A stretch of DNA of 24,010 nt. It comes from JBCCCJ01 sp039029315 (GTDB taxonomy: Bacteria; Bacteroidota; Bacteroidia; J057). The position numbers and the translations under genes are program-made. Positions 1-7,517 of this stretch are shown here, piece after piece. A model generated the notes under the pieces. That model did no database searches and was not told where the DNA came from. It was given only the letters and a program-made list of their open reading frames with translations. Every line of letters begins with the position of its first letter. The stretch's first letter is position 1. The stretch lies in assembly GCA_039029315.1 (NCBI GenBank), contig JBCCGK010000146.1, positions 1 to 24,010 of the forward strand, given 5' to 3'.

Positions 1-143
1 ACTTATTTTTTGTACGCGTATTTTTTCCTCATTCTGCGGCTTTTTTTGTTCCCATAGCACCACTATGAGAACAAAAAAGGGCCTTGACTGAGAAAAAAAT
101 ACCCCATAAAAATTCTCAGCACAGATTCCAAAACAGTCTCTTA
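1..143. mobile_element. Palindromic MITE copy A (left end beyond the window)
   Basis: This stretch aligns without gaps to 12286-12428, differing at 9 of 143 positions (15, 20, 44, 52, 80, 87, 103, 120, 130). It lacks only the left 21 element bases and the left TTA, which would lie before position 1. Its right end is AAACAGTCTC (131-140), followed by TTA (141-143). That TTA matches the 3-bp target duplication of the complete copy and is also the stop codon (TAA on the minus strand) of the arylsulfotransferase-like gene. The central hairpin arms lie at about 46-57 and 63-74. The C at 52 gives a G-U wobble in minus-strand RNA, so the stem still forms. No coding capacity; it would need a transposase from elsewhere. 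Confidence 0.85.
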
Positions 144-1781
144 CGGAAGCTTCACAACTTTCTTTGTCCAGAATGCTTCACCCTTTGTTCTCCCGATCAA
201 CAGGTATACTCCAGGAGGATAAGCTGCCAAGGAAAAAATATTCAACCCTAATGTGGGCCTGAGATTGGCCAGGATATTTCCCCTGATATCCCGGATTTCT
301 ACCTGTAGGGAAGGAGACGCTCCGGCTAGCTCCAGAGTCAGATCGGTGTGAATGGGATTTTGAATCAATCTGATCCATTCCTGAATTGGCAGATCAGGGC
401 GTGGATCGACTTGTGGCACATAGCAGTCAATGTCAATGGGATTCCGCTCAACAGGATCAGTTGGAGTGATCGATCTGTTGGTAAAGGCTGGATAGTCTGC
501 CGGATACTTATTGGCTTGAAATAATTGATTGAATCGAGGATCTTCTTGCTGAACGCTTGGCCCAACAAACTGATTGATGGGATTGATATATTCCCAGTGA
601 ATATTCCCGGCAGTATCCGCCTCAAACAATCGCCCACTCATGCCTTCACAAATAAATAAATGTCCGTTTGGAAGCAGGTGGGCACTTGACATGAGATGCG
701 AAAAGAATCCTGGCATGCTGAAACTCCAATCCAGGTGTTGAGGACCGTAGGCGCTTATTGGGTCTAGTCGATAGTGCCCAAATTCGTCTGTGGGGGGTGT
801 CCAGATGTCCACAGCCGATTGTCTGGCTTGTTTTTGATTGTTGAACACCATCAATTTCCCTTCGTGAAGATATCCTTCAGGAATCCATCGTACATCATGC
901 TGATGAAAAAAAACCTGATCCGAGGCATTGCCTCTTTGATAGGTGGCCGGATTGCCATACCGATAGAGCAAATCTCCACCTTTGCCATAAGTGCCACCGG
1001 AAGAGGTAGCAGCTTCCTCGGTGGTGGTGCTATGGTCGATGATCCAGATTTCACTGAGCATTCTGGAACTCACTGCGATTTGATCCAGGGCTTCATGGTA
1101 ATCAATCGAGTTCAGGTGAATCCAGTTTCCGAAGGTTGATTCTCCCGGACCGATATAATTGAGATCAACCAGTTCTGGATGATGGGAGATCAATCCATAA
1201 TTGGGCAGACTGGGATTGTGATCCTGAATCAGATGATCCCATAAGTCCCATTCCCATACGATCTTGGCCTCATTGACTCCAAGGGGTTGTATCTCGATGA
1301 TTGTTTCTGACCAAACTTCCCCATCATAGATTCTTCCCATTCTTTCGGCTTCTTCCGCTGAATGTTCTTCCCAGGCCAAAAAAAGAATGTTGCCATTGGG
1401 CAAAGGCGCCATGTCATGATGCGCGTGTGTGCCAGGATCGGCATATTCATAATACCATTCCAGCGTTCCTTCCCAGCTCCATCGTTCGATTCTACCCCCC
1501 ATGCCACCAGCCTCAAAATTGCCGGGAATCTCTGCTGTTCGTAGCAAATGCCCACTTTCGAGCAAATACATGGCTTCGCCAGGAGGATAATCGCTCTGCC
1601 AACTGTTGACAATCCTTCCACAATTGTCGATCAGATAAGTGGTCGCTTCATTTCCAAATAAAGTATATCCCTGTACAGCCAGACTGTCGCTCACAAACAA
1701 TCCCATGGTCTGCTGTGCCAATGATGGACGCAGGGAGAAGGAAAATGCAAGGAAGAGCAAGAATATTCCGGGATTCATCAC
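141..1781 (-). CDS. Secreted arylsulfotransferase (ASST)-like protein with T9SS sorting domain
   Basis: The 546-residue protein has a signal peptide (about 1-22, ending SLAQ) and a beta-propeller-like body. Family-typical repeats are visible: HAHHDMAPLPNGN near 119-131, HLNSIDYHEALDQIAVSSR near 222-240, HQHDVRWIPEG near 293-303 and AHLLPNGHLFICEG near 367-380. These match the arylsulfotransferase family, whose enzymes move sulfuryl groups between phenolic compounds using active-site histidines. Whether this member is catalytic is not shown. Residues about 473-546 form a type IX secretion type-A C-terminal domain (IQNPI at the start, GVYLL near 524-528, KKVVKLP at the end), implying export through the outer membrane and cell-surface attachment or release. 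The stop codon is the TTA that borders the MITE. It is divergent from the SIS gene across 112 bp. Confidence 0.85.
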   Translation of the reverse strand: MMNPGIFLLFLAFSFSLRPSLAQQTMGLFVSDSLAVQGYTLFGNEATTYLIDNCGRIVNSWQSDYPPGEAMYLLESGHLLRTAEIPGNFEAGGMGGRIERWSWEGTLEWYYEYADPGTHAHHDMAPLPNGNILFLAWEEHSAEEAERMGRIYDGEVWSETIIEIQPLGVNEAKIVWEWDLWDHLIQDHNPSLPNYGLISHHPELVDLNYIGPGESTFGNWIHLNSIDYHEALDQIAVSSRMLSEIWIIDHSTTTEEAATSSGGTYGKGGDLLYRYGNPATYQRGNASDQVFFHQHDVRWIPEGYLHEGKLMVFNNQKQARQSAVDIWTPPTDEFGHYRLDPISAYGPQHLDWSFSMPGFFSHLMSSAHLLPNGHLFICEGMSGRLFEADTAGNIHWEYINPINQFVGPSVQQEDPRFNQLFQANKYPADYPAFTNRSITPTDPVERNPIDIDCYVPQVDPRPDLPIQEWIRLIQNPIHTDLTLELAGASPSLQVEIRDIRGNILANLRPTLGLNIFSLAAYPPGVYLLIGRTKGEAFWTKKVVKLP

Positions 1782-1794
1782 CCCTCAATTTCAA

Positions 1795-1814
1795 AAAAAA
1801 AATCGATTTTTTTT
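1795..1814. promoter_or_regulatory. 20-bp perfect A/T palindrome in a divergent promoter region
   Basis: Eight A, then TCGA, then eight T form a perfect 20-bp palindrome (with two further A on the left). It lies 13 bp before the start codon of the arylsulfotransferase-like gene and 79 bp before the SIS gene. The position suggests a control site or rigid A-tract element serving both directions; a transcription stop is also possible. No binding protein can be named. Confidence 0.4.
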
Positions 1815-1893
1815 CATGCCCCTTTGTCCGGTTGTAGATTCATGCCCTGATTCACCTGAATTTGAAGTTGAACACCTTCTTAATCTTGCCAGA

Positions 1894-2610
1894 ATGTTTG
1901 AATATGTAAAGAAAATCCAACAGCAAATCGACCTGATTGCGCAGTCGCAGGAGACAGCCCTTTCAGCTGGAGCGGAGTGGCTGTCAGAAGCCATTCTGAA
2001 GGACAAAATCATTCATACCTTTGGGACCGGACACTCCCATATGATTGGACTCGAATTGGCGATCAGGGCAGGAGGTCTTGCCAATGTAAATGCCATATTG
2101 GATAGTGCTGTTTTGTCAGTGGAAGGGGCAAGAAGAGGGGCAATGATTGAGCGCTTGAGTGGTCTTGCAGACATATTGTGGGATGCTTATACCTTTGAGA
2201 AGGAGGATGTGATGATTGTTGTCTCAAACTCAGGCCGCAATGCGCTCCCCATAGAGATGGCGCAAAAAGCACGTGATTTTGGAATGAAAACTATCGGAAT
2301 AACTTCTCTTCAACAATCGAAGCAGTATCCATCAAGACATCCCAGCGGAAAAAAACTGTACCAATTGGTCGACCTTGTGATTGACAATTGTGTGCCTTCT
2401 GGAGATGTGATGATGGAGATCGCAGGAAACCGGATTGGTCCAGCTTCGTCCATCTCCGGAATGCTCATCATCAATACCATGTCCACAGAAGCAATGAAGA
2501 TTGCCAGTCAGAAGGGTGGGCGCTTGCCGATTTATTTCAGTCAGAATATTGATGGGTTTAGCAATGAAGAATTATATGACCGTTATGAAGATCGAATCAA
2601 ACATTTATAA
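1894..2610 (+). CDS. SIS-domain sugar isomerase-like protein (UPF0309 type)
   Basis: Translation from the ATG at 1894 gives 238 residues, the usual size of UPF0309/SIS proteins. The reading frame is open back to 1639, but that stretch runs through the A/T palindrome and part of the opposite gene, so it is unlikely to be translated. SIS (sugar isomerase) hallmarks are FGTGHS at 43-48 and SNSGRN at 111-116, which bind phosphosugar ligands in this fold. The middle and end (IDNCVPSGD, GNRIGPASSISGM, QNIDG) also fit the family. Substrate unknown; a phosphorylated amino sugar or ketose is likely by family. No signal peptide, so cytoplasmic. The GMC gene follows 71 bp downstream on the same strand, and the two may be co-transcribed. 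Confidence 0.85.
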   Translation: MFEYVKKIQQQIDLIAQSQETALSAGAEWLSEAILKDKIIHTFGTGHSHMIGLELAIRAGGLANVNAILDSAVLSVEGARRGAMIERLSGLADILWDAYTFEKEDVMIVVSNSGRNALPIEMAQKARDFGMKTIGITSLQQSKQYPSRHPSGKKLYQLVDLVIDNCVPSGDVMMEIAGNRIGPASSISGMLIINTMSTEAMKIASQKGGRLPIYFSQNIDGFSNEELYDRYEDRIKHL

Positions 2611-2681
2611 ACAGAGAGGGAACAAAATATTCTTTATTTTCGCTAGATTGACATCAATTCTTAAACTAACTCTACGCTCAT

Positions 2682-4397
2682 ATGCAAATAATCGAATCTC
2701 CCAAAGAGTATGATGCTATCATTGTCGGTTCCGGGGCAGGCGGCGGGATGGCAACCCATGTACTTGCCAATTCTGGCCTAAAGGTCGCTGTGGTTGAGGC
2801 AGGCCCTTTTTTTGATCCCAAAGACCCCAAAACCCAAACCCAGTTGAAGTGGCCCTGGGAATCTCCTCGTAGAGGTGCAAGTTCGACCAGAGCCTTTGGA
2901 GATTTTGACATGTCCTGGGGAGACTGGAAGGTAGACGGTGAACCCTATACCACAGCAGAAGGAACAGATTTTCTGTGGTGGCGTGCTCGAATGCTAGGGG
3001 GACGGACCAACCATTGGGGGCGAATTTCTCTTCGTTTTGGTCCAGTCGATTTCAAACATAAGGATGTAGATGGCATGGGAGATAACTGGCCCATTGGATA
3101 TGAAGATGTCAAGCCCTATTATGACAAGCTCGACAAATTGGTCGGGGTCTATGGGACCAATGAGGGACGATACAATGATCCTGATGGATATTTTCTCCCA
3201 CCACCCAAACCGAGACTTCACGAATTGTACTATACCAAAGCCGCCCGAAAAGTCGGTGTGCCAGTCATTCCTTCTCGTATGTCCATGCTCACCAAGCGAA
3301 TCAACAATGAGAGAGGCGTTTGTTTTTACTGTAGGCAGTGTGGCCGTTCCTGTAATCAGTATGCTGATTTTTCTTCCAGCTCGGTATTCATGATTCCTGC
3401 CTTGAACAGTGGCAAGATTGACTTGTACACCAACTGCATGGTGCGGGAGGTTACAACAGATAAAGAGGGGCGTGCCACTGGTGTCTCATACATCAATAAG
3501 GACGACCGTCGCGAATACAAACTCAAAGGAAGATCTGTGGTATTGGGCGCTTCCGCTTGTAGTTCTGCAAGAATCCTGCTCAATTCCAAAAGCTCCCAAC
3601 ATCCCAATGGCCTGGGCAATAGCAGTGATGTCGTAGGAAGATATTTACATGATTCCACAGGATTGGGTAGATCTGCTTTTGTGCCTCAACTGATGAATCG
3701 AAAGAATTTCAATGAAGATGGAACGGGTGGCATGCATGTGTATTCTCCCTGGTGGGGCTATGATCAGAAACTGGATTTTGCCAGAGGCTATCATATTGAG
3801 ATTGGAGGAGGATTTGGGATGCCATCCTATGGCTTTGGATTCAACGCTACTGAAATCAACAAGTTTGCAGGAGGAGCCGTTGGAGGCTATGGGGATAAAT
3901 TGCGAGATGATGTGAAAAAGGTCTATGGCGCTTTCATTCATTTGGCTGGGCGGGGAGAATGTATTGCAAGACATGACAATCGATGTGAGATCGATCCCGA
4001 TGTTGTGGATCAATACGGCATTCCCGTGTTGCGATTTGATTATACCTTCTCTGACCAGGAACGTATGCAAGCCAAGCATATGAATAACACCTTCGAATCC
4101 ATTTTTGATGCAATGGGGGCGGTTACGCTTGGCGAAGCAGCAGGACCAGAGAAAGATTATGGGCTTCTTGCACCAGGACAAATCATTCATGAAGTAGGAA
4201 CCACTCGTATGGGAGATGATCCCAAGACCTCTGTTACCAACTCATTGTGTCAGCTTCATGATGCCGACAATGTATTTGTGGTAGATGGTGGTCCCTTTGT
4301 GTCTCAGGCCGACAAGAATTGTACCTGGACCATTATGGCCCTCGCCATGCGGACCTCAGAAAATATCGTTGATCAATTCAAACAAAAAAATCTATAA
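2682..4397 (+). CDS. GMC-family FAD-dependent oxidoreductase, large subunit of a gluconate-dehydrogenase-like complex
   Basis: 571 residues. The N-terminal FAD-binding Rossmann motif is GSGAGGG at 16-22, followed by VVEAGP near 37-42. The substrate-side C-terminus carries HEVGTTRMG with H503 and DKNCTWTIMALA with N546, which occupy the places of the glucose oxidase catalytic pair His516/His559; a His/Asn pair is common in the family. A cluster C214-x2-C217-x2-C220-x3-C224 resembles, but does not copy, the cysteine cluster that binds a [3Fe-4S] centre in FAD glucose dehydrogenases. No signal peptide is seen, so export would depend on the Tat signal of the partner encoded 5 bp downstream. It likely oxidises a sugar or polyol; the substrate is not known. 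The usual cytochrome c subunit is absent nearby. Confidence 0.9.
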   Translation: MQIIESPKEYDAIIVGSGAGGGMATHVLANSGLKVAVVEAGPFFDPKDPKTQTQLKWPWESPRRGASSTRAFGDFDMSWGDWKVDGEPYTTAEGTDFLWWRARMLGGRTNHWGRISLRFGPVDFKHKDVDGMGDNWPIGYEDVKPYYDKLDKLVGVYGTNEGRYNDPDGYFLPPPKPRLHELYYTKAARKVGVPVIPSRMSMLTKRINNERGVCFYCRQCGRSCNQYADFSSSSVFMIPALNSGKIDLYTNCMVREVTTDKEGRATGVSYINKDDRREYKLKGRSVVLGASACSSARILLNSKSSQHPNGLGNSSDVVGRYLHDSTGLGRSAFVPQLMNRKNFNEDGTGGMHVYSPWWGYDQKLDFARGYHIEIGGGFGMPSYGFGFNATEINKFAGGAVGGYGDKLRDDVKKVYGAFIHLAGRGECIARHDNRCEIDPDVVDQYGIPVLRFDYTFSDQERMQAKHMNNTFESIFDAMGAVTLGEAAGPEKDYGLLAPGQIIHEVGTTRMGDDPKTSVTNSLCQLHDADNVFVVDGGPFVSQADKNCTWTIMALAMRTSENIVDQFKQKNL

Positions 4398-4402
4398 GCA
4401 AG

Positions 4403-5113
4403 ATGGACAGAAGAGAATCGTTAAAATCCCTCCTGATCGGTACAATTGCCGGAGCAACTCTGGGTGCATCTGCTTGTACACCGGAAGAAAAGACCACAGG
4501 TCCCGATATCGAGCAAGCTCCCTTGTACGGGCGCCTTCCTGAAGAAATTGAGCGCGACAAGCAACTCATGTCAGAAGTGTTCCTCAATGAACATGAATTG
4601 ACCACCGTTGCTGTGTTGTGCGACATCATTCTTCCTGCGACTTCGACAGCAGGATCTGCCAATGATGCAGAAGTGCCAGCCTTTATTGAATTCATCGTCA
4701 AAGATCTACCTAGTCATCAACTCCCCATGCGAGGCGGACTGATGTGGATGGACAGCGAATCCAACAAACGCTTCAACAAGCTGTTCAAGGATGCGACCGA
4801 CGCACAACAGATAGAAATCGTCGATGATATCGCCTATCCTGATCCAGATGGGAAGAAGCCTGAGATGGCTTATGGCATCAAGTTTTTCAATTTGATGCGG
4901 AATCTCACCTTGACCGGCTATTATACCTCCAAGATTGGGATCGAGGATCTGGGCTATATGGGAAATCGGCCCAATGTCTGGGATGGCGTTCCTCAGGATA
5001 TTCTCGACAAGCATGGTATGGCCTATGAAGAGGAGCTTTTGCCTAAATATGTCGATCAGAGCAAGCGGATGGATATTGCCGAGTGGGATGATCAGGGGAA
5101 CTTGCTGACATAG
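4403..5113 (+). CDS. Gluconate 2-dehydrogenase subunit 3-like protein with Tat signal
   Basis: 236 residues. The N-terminus has twin arginines (R3, R4) in a DRRESLK motif, then a hydrophobic stretch and GASAC with C25, so it looks like a Tat substrate and perhaps a lipoprotein. The body (VLCDIILPATSTAGSANDAEVPAFIEF near 72-98) is typical of the small subunit of gluconate/glucose dehydrogenase complexes. In those systems this subunit carries the Tat signal that exports the folded FAD subunit with it. It starts 5 bp after the GMC gene and must be co-transcribed. A hairpin terminator follows. In known complexes electrons pass to a cytochrome c, which this operon does not encode. Confidence 0.88.
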   Translation: MDRRESLKSLLIGTIAGATLGASACTPEEKTTGPDIEQAPLYGRLPEEIERDKQLMSEVFLNEHELTTVAVLCDIILPATSTAGSANDAEVPAFIEFIVKDLPSHQLPMRGGLMWMDSESNKRFNKLFKDATDAQQIEIVDDIAYPDPDGKKPEMAYGIKFFNLMRNLTLTGYYTSKIGIEDLGYMGNRPNVWDGVPQDILDKHGMAYEEELLPKYVDQSKRMDIAEWDDQGNLLT

Positions 5114-5137
5114 GCAGAGAAGAAATGATGTTGCCGA

Positions 5138-5175
5138 AAAAAAATGGGACGGATTTTTTCGTCCCTTTTGCTTTT
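5138..5175 (+). terminator. Rho-independent terminator after the GMC/subunit-3 operon
   Basis: The GGGACG arm (5146-5151) pairs with CGTCCC (5160-5165) across an eight-base loop. An A-run precedes it and a T-rich tract (TTTTGCTTTT) follows, placed 25 to 60 bp past the subunit-3 stop codon. Confidence 0.75.
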
Positions 5176-5189
5176 GAAATAGACCTTCT

Positions 5190-5873
5190 ATGCAAGTCGC
5201 CAAGCTGAAAGAATACATTGAACGCTATAAAGTGTTTCTGAAACAAGATCGGGAACACTTCGGCGTCTATCGCTGGGAATCCTTAAGGATCTTCCAGCAG
5301 CAGTGGGATGTTGCTGCCGCAGACTTTGGTCAAATGTATGATCAAAGTCTACAAAATAGCCAGAGCAAGCGACTCTGGAAACGCGAAGCCTGGTACCCAA
5401 AAGAAATGATGCTGACTTTCATCCAAATGGACCCGGATTTGGTTCGCAGCATGTTCGTGAGTTTGTTCTCTGAAGAGATCCCTGTTAAAACCAGAATTGT
5501 GAGTTTTCGAGATGATTGTGATAGTCTCCTAGACAGGCACCTCAAAACTGCCAACAAGCCAGTAGGAGAGGATCATTTTCATGGCAACAACCAGATGATC
5601 CTGCTGTATTTGAGCTTTCGCTATCCAGAAGTCTATACCCTCTACGATTTCCCTGCATTCGAACAGATGATGCACTTGCTGAAGGTCGCCAATATTCCAA
5701 GTCCATATGAGCTGGATCGTTTTGTGAAGCTTTGTCAGGCAATGGGAAAGTTTCTCTCGACAGAAGAAGCGCTTTTGGACTTGCATCAGGCACGACTGAA
5801 TCCAGACCAGCACTATATAGAGCCTTGTATGCTATTGGTGCATGATTTTTATCGGACTTGTGTGGACTTGTAG
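5190..5873 (+). CDS. Stand-alone McrB N-terminal-like domain protein
   Basis: 227 residues, no signal peptide, mostly helical. I recognise the pattern KEYIERYKVFLK - YRWESLRIFQQQWDVAAADF - WYPKEMMLTFIQMDPDLVRSMFVSLF - ILLYLSFRYPEVYTLYD as the region that usually sits in front of the AAA+ GTPase of McrB-type restriction proteins in many bacteria. Here the protein ends after this domain: there is no Walker A motif and no AAA module in the same or a neighbouring frame. The next gene, 41 bp downstream, encodes an AAA-ATPase-like/PD-(D/E)XK nuclease of another family. In McrB proteins the front domain recognises DNA; a sensor or adaptor role here is inference. It could also be the remnant of a broken McrB gene, although its ends look clean. 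Confidence 0.65.
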   Translation: MQVAKLKEYIERYKVFLKQDREHFGVYRWESLRIFQQQWDVAAADFGQMYDQSLQNSQSKRLWKREAWYPKEMMLTFIQMDPDLVRSMFVSLFSEEIPVKTRIVSFRDDCDSLLDRHLKTANKPVGEDHFHGNNQMILLYLSFRYPEVYTLYDFPAFEQMMHLLKVANIPSPYELDRFVKLCQAMGKFLSTEEALLDLHQARLNPDQHYIEPCMLLVHDFYRTCVDL

Positions 5874-5900
5874 GGAAAAATCTGATTCGCTTGAATTTCA

Positions 5901-5908
5901 TATCTTTG
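5901..5908 (+). promoter_or_regulatory. Bacteroidota -7 promoter box
   Basis: TATCTTTG matches the TAnnTTTG consensus exactly and ends 6 bp before the ATG of the AAA/nuclease gene, implying a very short leader. No clear -33 TTTG lies at the usual 19-21 bp upstream, so the call is tentative. Confidence 0.4.
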
Positions 5909-5914
5909 TGAGAG

Positions 5915-7456
5915 ATGAAATACCCCATCGGCATACAGGATTTTCAAAAGCTCCAGGAAGGAGGATATTTATATATTGACAAAACCGAAGTCATTCACAA
6001 ATTACTGACTGCTGGGCAATATTATTTCCTCTCCCGACCAAGGAGATTTGGGAAGTCTTTACTTTTGTCCACAATCAAATACCTTTTTCAGGGAAAAAAA
6101 GAATTGTTTGATGGCCTTTGGATAGGGCAACACTGGAACTGGAAGGAACAATCTCCAGTGATTCATCTTCGATTCAGTAGTATGGACTACCAACATCTTC
6201 CTTTGGGAGAGGCGATCAGTAATCAGTTGCTGGAGATTGCCCAGGAGCACAACATCGACCTTGAAGGGGATTCCTATAAGGAGCAATTCAGACTGCTGAT
6301 CAGAAATCTCTCAACTCGTGGGAAAGTTGCGTTGTTGATTGATGAATATGACAAGCCGATCATAGACTATTTGGATAAAGACCTATTGCCTCAGGCCAAA
6401 TCCAATCAAGGAGTCCTCAAAACTTTTTATTCTGTGATCAAGGATAGTGATCCATATATCCGTTTCCTAATGGTGACGGGTGTTTCCAAGTTTAGTAAAG
6501 TCAGTATCTTCTCTGAGTTGAATAATCTGAAAGACATCACCCTTCACAGACAGTATGCAACACTCGTTGGCTATACACAGGATGAACTGGAAGAGGTCTT
6601 TGACAGCCGAATTGAAGAGATCAGTGAAGAAGAGAACATCGATAAACAGGAGTTGTTAGCCCGAATCAAAAAATGGTACAATGGATATAGCTGGGATGGC
6701 AAAAATTTCTTATACAATCCATTTTCAGCCTTATCCTACTTTGATTCTGGCGAATTTCATAATTACTGGTTTGCTACTGGGACGCCAACCTTCCTGATCA
6801 ATCTTCTCAAGGAGCGGATGGTGTATAAGGTCGAAGCAATAAAGGTCGGGATGGTTGCATTCGACGGGTTCGATCCTGAAAATATTGATACAACTTCTCT
6901 GCTGTTTCAGACGGGGTATTTAACCATCAAAGCAAAGGAGGAATTTGGCGTATATCTTCTGGATGTGCCCAACCAGGAGGTGCAGGATAGCTTGCTACAA
7001 TACCTGTTAGGGATTTTTAGCTATACCTCTCAGGTGCAGGCAACTCCTTTGGTACTAGAACTGAGGATGGCATTTCTGGAAAATAGCTTGGATCGGGCGA
7101 TGACCATCATCAATGGCCTCCTCAAAAGCATTCCATCCCATATTTTCCTCAAAGACAAGGAAGCCTATTACCATTCCGTTGTTTTTTTGGTATTCCAGTA
7201 TCTAGGGCTTTTTATCGAAGCAGAAGTCCATACCTCAGATGGCAGAATGGATGCAGTTGTCCAAACAGATTCGCACATCTATATCTTGGAATTTAAACTG
7301 GATGAAAGTGCGGAATCAGCCCTGGAACAAATTCGGGAGAAAAAATACGCTGAAAAATTTCACCTTCAAGCCAAGCCGATCATTTCTATCGGGATCAATT
7401 TTAGCAGTGAAACAAAAAGTATAGAAGCCTGGAAAACCGCTAAGCTTTTTGAATAG
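5915..7456 (+). CDS. AAA-ATPase-like / PD-(D/E)XK nuclease superfamily protein
   Basis: 513 residues. The N-terminal half is the AAA-ATPase_like family: the IGIQDFQKLQEGGYLYIDKT opening, a Walker A-like SRPRRFGKS at 40-48 and a Walker B-like LLIDEYDKP at 140-148. The C-terminus carries a PD-(D/E)XK nuclease core, with D446 in GRMD, E459 and K461 in ILEFK, and Q472 in the following helix (EQIREKKYAEKF). All core residues are present, so an active nuclease is plausible. The family is abundant and multi-copy in Bacteroidota; its role is unproven, with defence or mobile-element functions suspected. It follows the McrB-N-like gene by 41 bp but has its own possible promoter. A bidirectional terminator follows. 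Confidence 0.88.
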   Translation: MKYPIGIQDFQKLQEGGYLYIDKTEVIHKLLTAGQYYFLSRPRRFGKSLLLSTIKYLFQGKKELFDGLWIGQHWNWKEQSPVIHLRFSSMDYQHLPLGEAISNQLLEIAQEHNIDLEGDSYKEQFRLLIRNLSTRGKVALLIDEYDKPIIDYLDKDLLPQAKSNQGVLKTFYSVIKDSDPYIRFLMVTGVSKFSKVSIFSELNNLKDITLHRQYATLVGYTQDELEEVFDSRIEEISEEENIDKQELLARIKKWYNGYSWDGKNFLYNPFSALSYFDSGEFHNYWFATGTPTFLINLLKERMVYKVEAIKVGMVAFDGFDPENIDTTSLLFQTGYLTIKAKEEFGVYLLDVPNQEVQDSLLQYLLGIFSYTSQVQATPLVLELRMAFLENSLDRAMTIINGLLKSIPSHIFLKDKEAYYHSVVFLVFQYLGLFIEAEVHTSDGRMDAVVQTDSHIYILEFKLDESAESALEQIREKKYAEKFHLQAKPIISIGINFSSETKSIEAWKTAKLFE

Positions 7457-7487
7457 GAAAAATCCGGCCCGCAGGCCGGATTCTCCT
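7457..7487. terminator. Bidirectional terminator between convergent genes
   Basis: AATCCGGCC (7461-7469) pairs perfectly with GGCCGGATT (7474-7482) around loop CGCA. On the minus strand the stem is followed by TTTCC, and on the plus strand by TCTCCTC. It lies between the convergent stops at 7456 and 7518. Confidence 0.8.
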
Positions 7488-7517
7488 CACAGGGAAAAGG
7501 AAAAGAAAAGAAACCTC

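Noticed and set aside
1639..1893. 85-codon upstream extension of the SIS-domain gene
   Set aside because: It runs antisense to the arylsulfotransferase start and through the A/T palindrome. UPF0309 proteins begin at the MFEYV-type helix, so the ATG at 1894 was taken.
5874..5914. A frameshifted McrB AAA module after the McrB-N-like gene
   Set aside because: The 41-bp gap is non-coding and the next gene begins with the opening of a different family. No GTP-binding McrB motif was found in any frame nearby.
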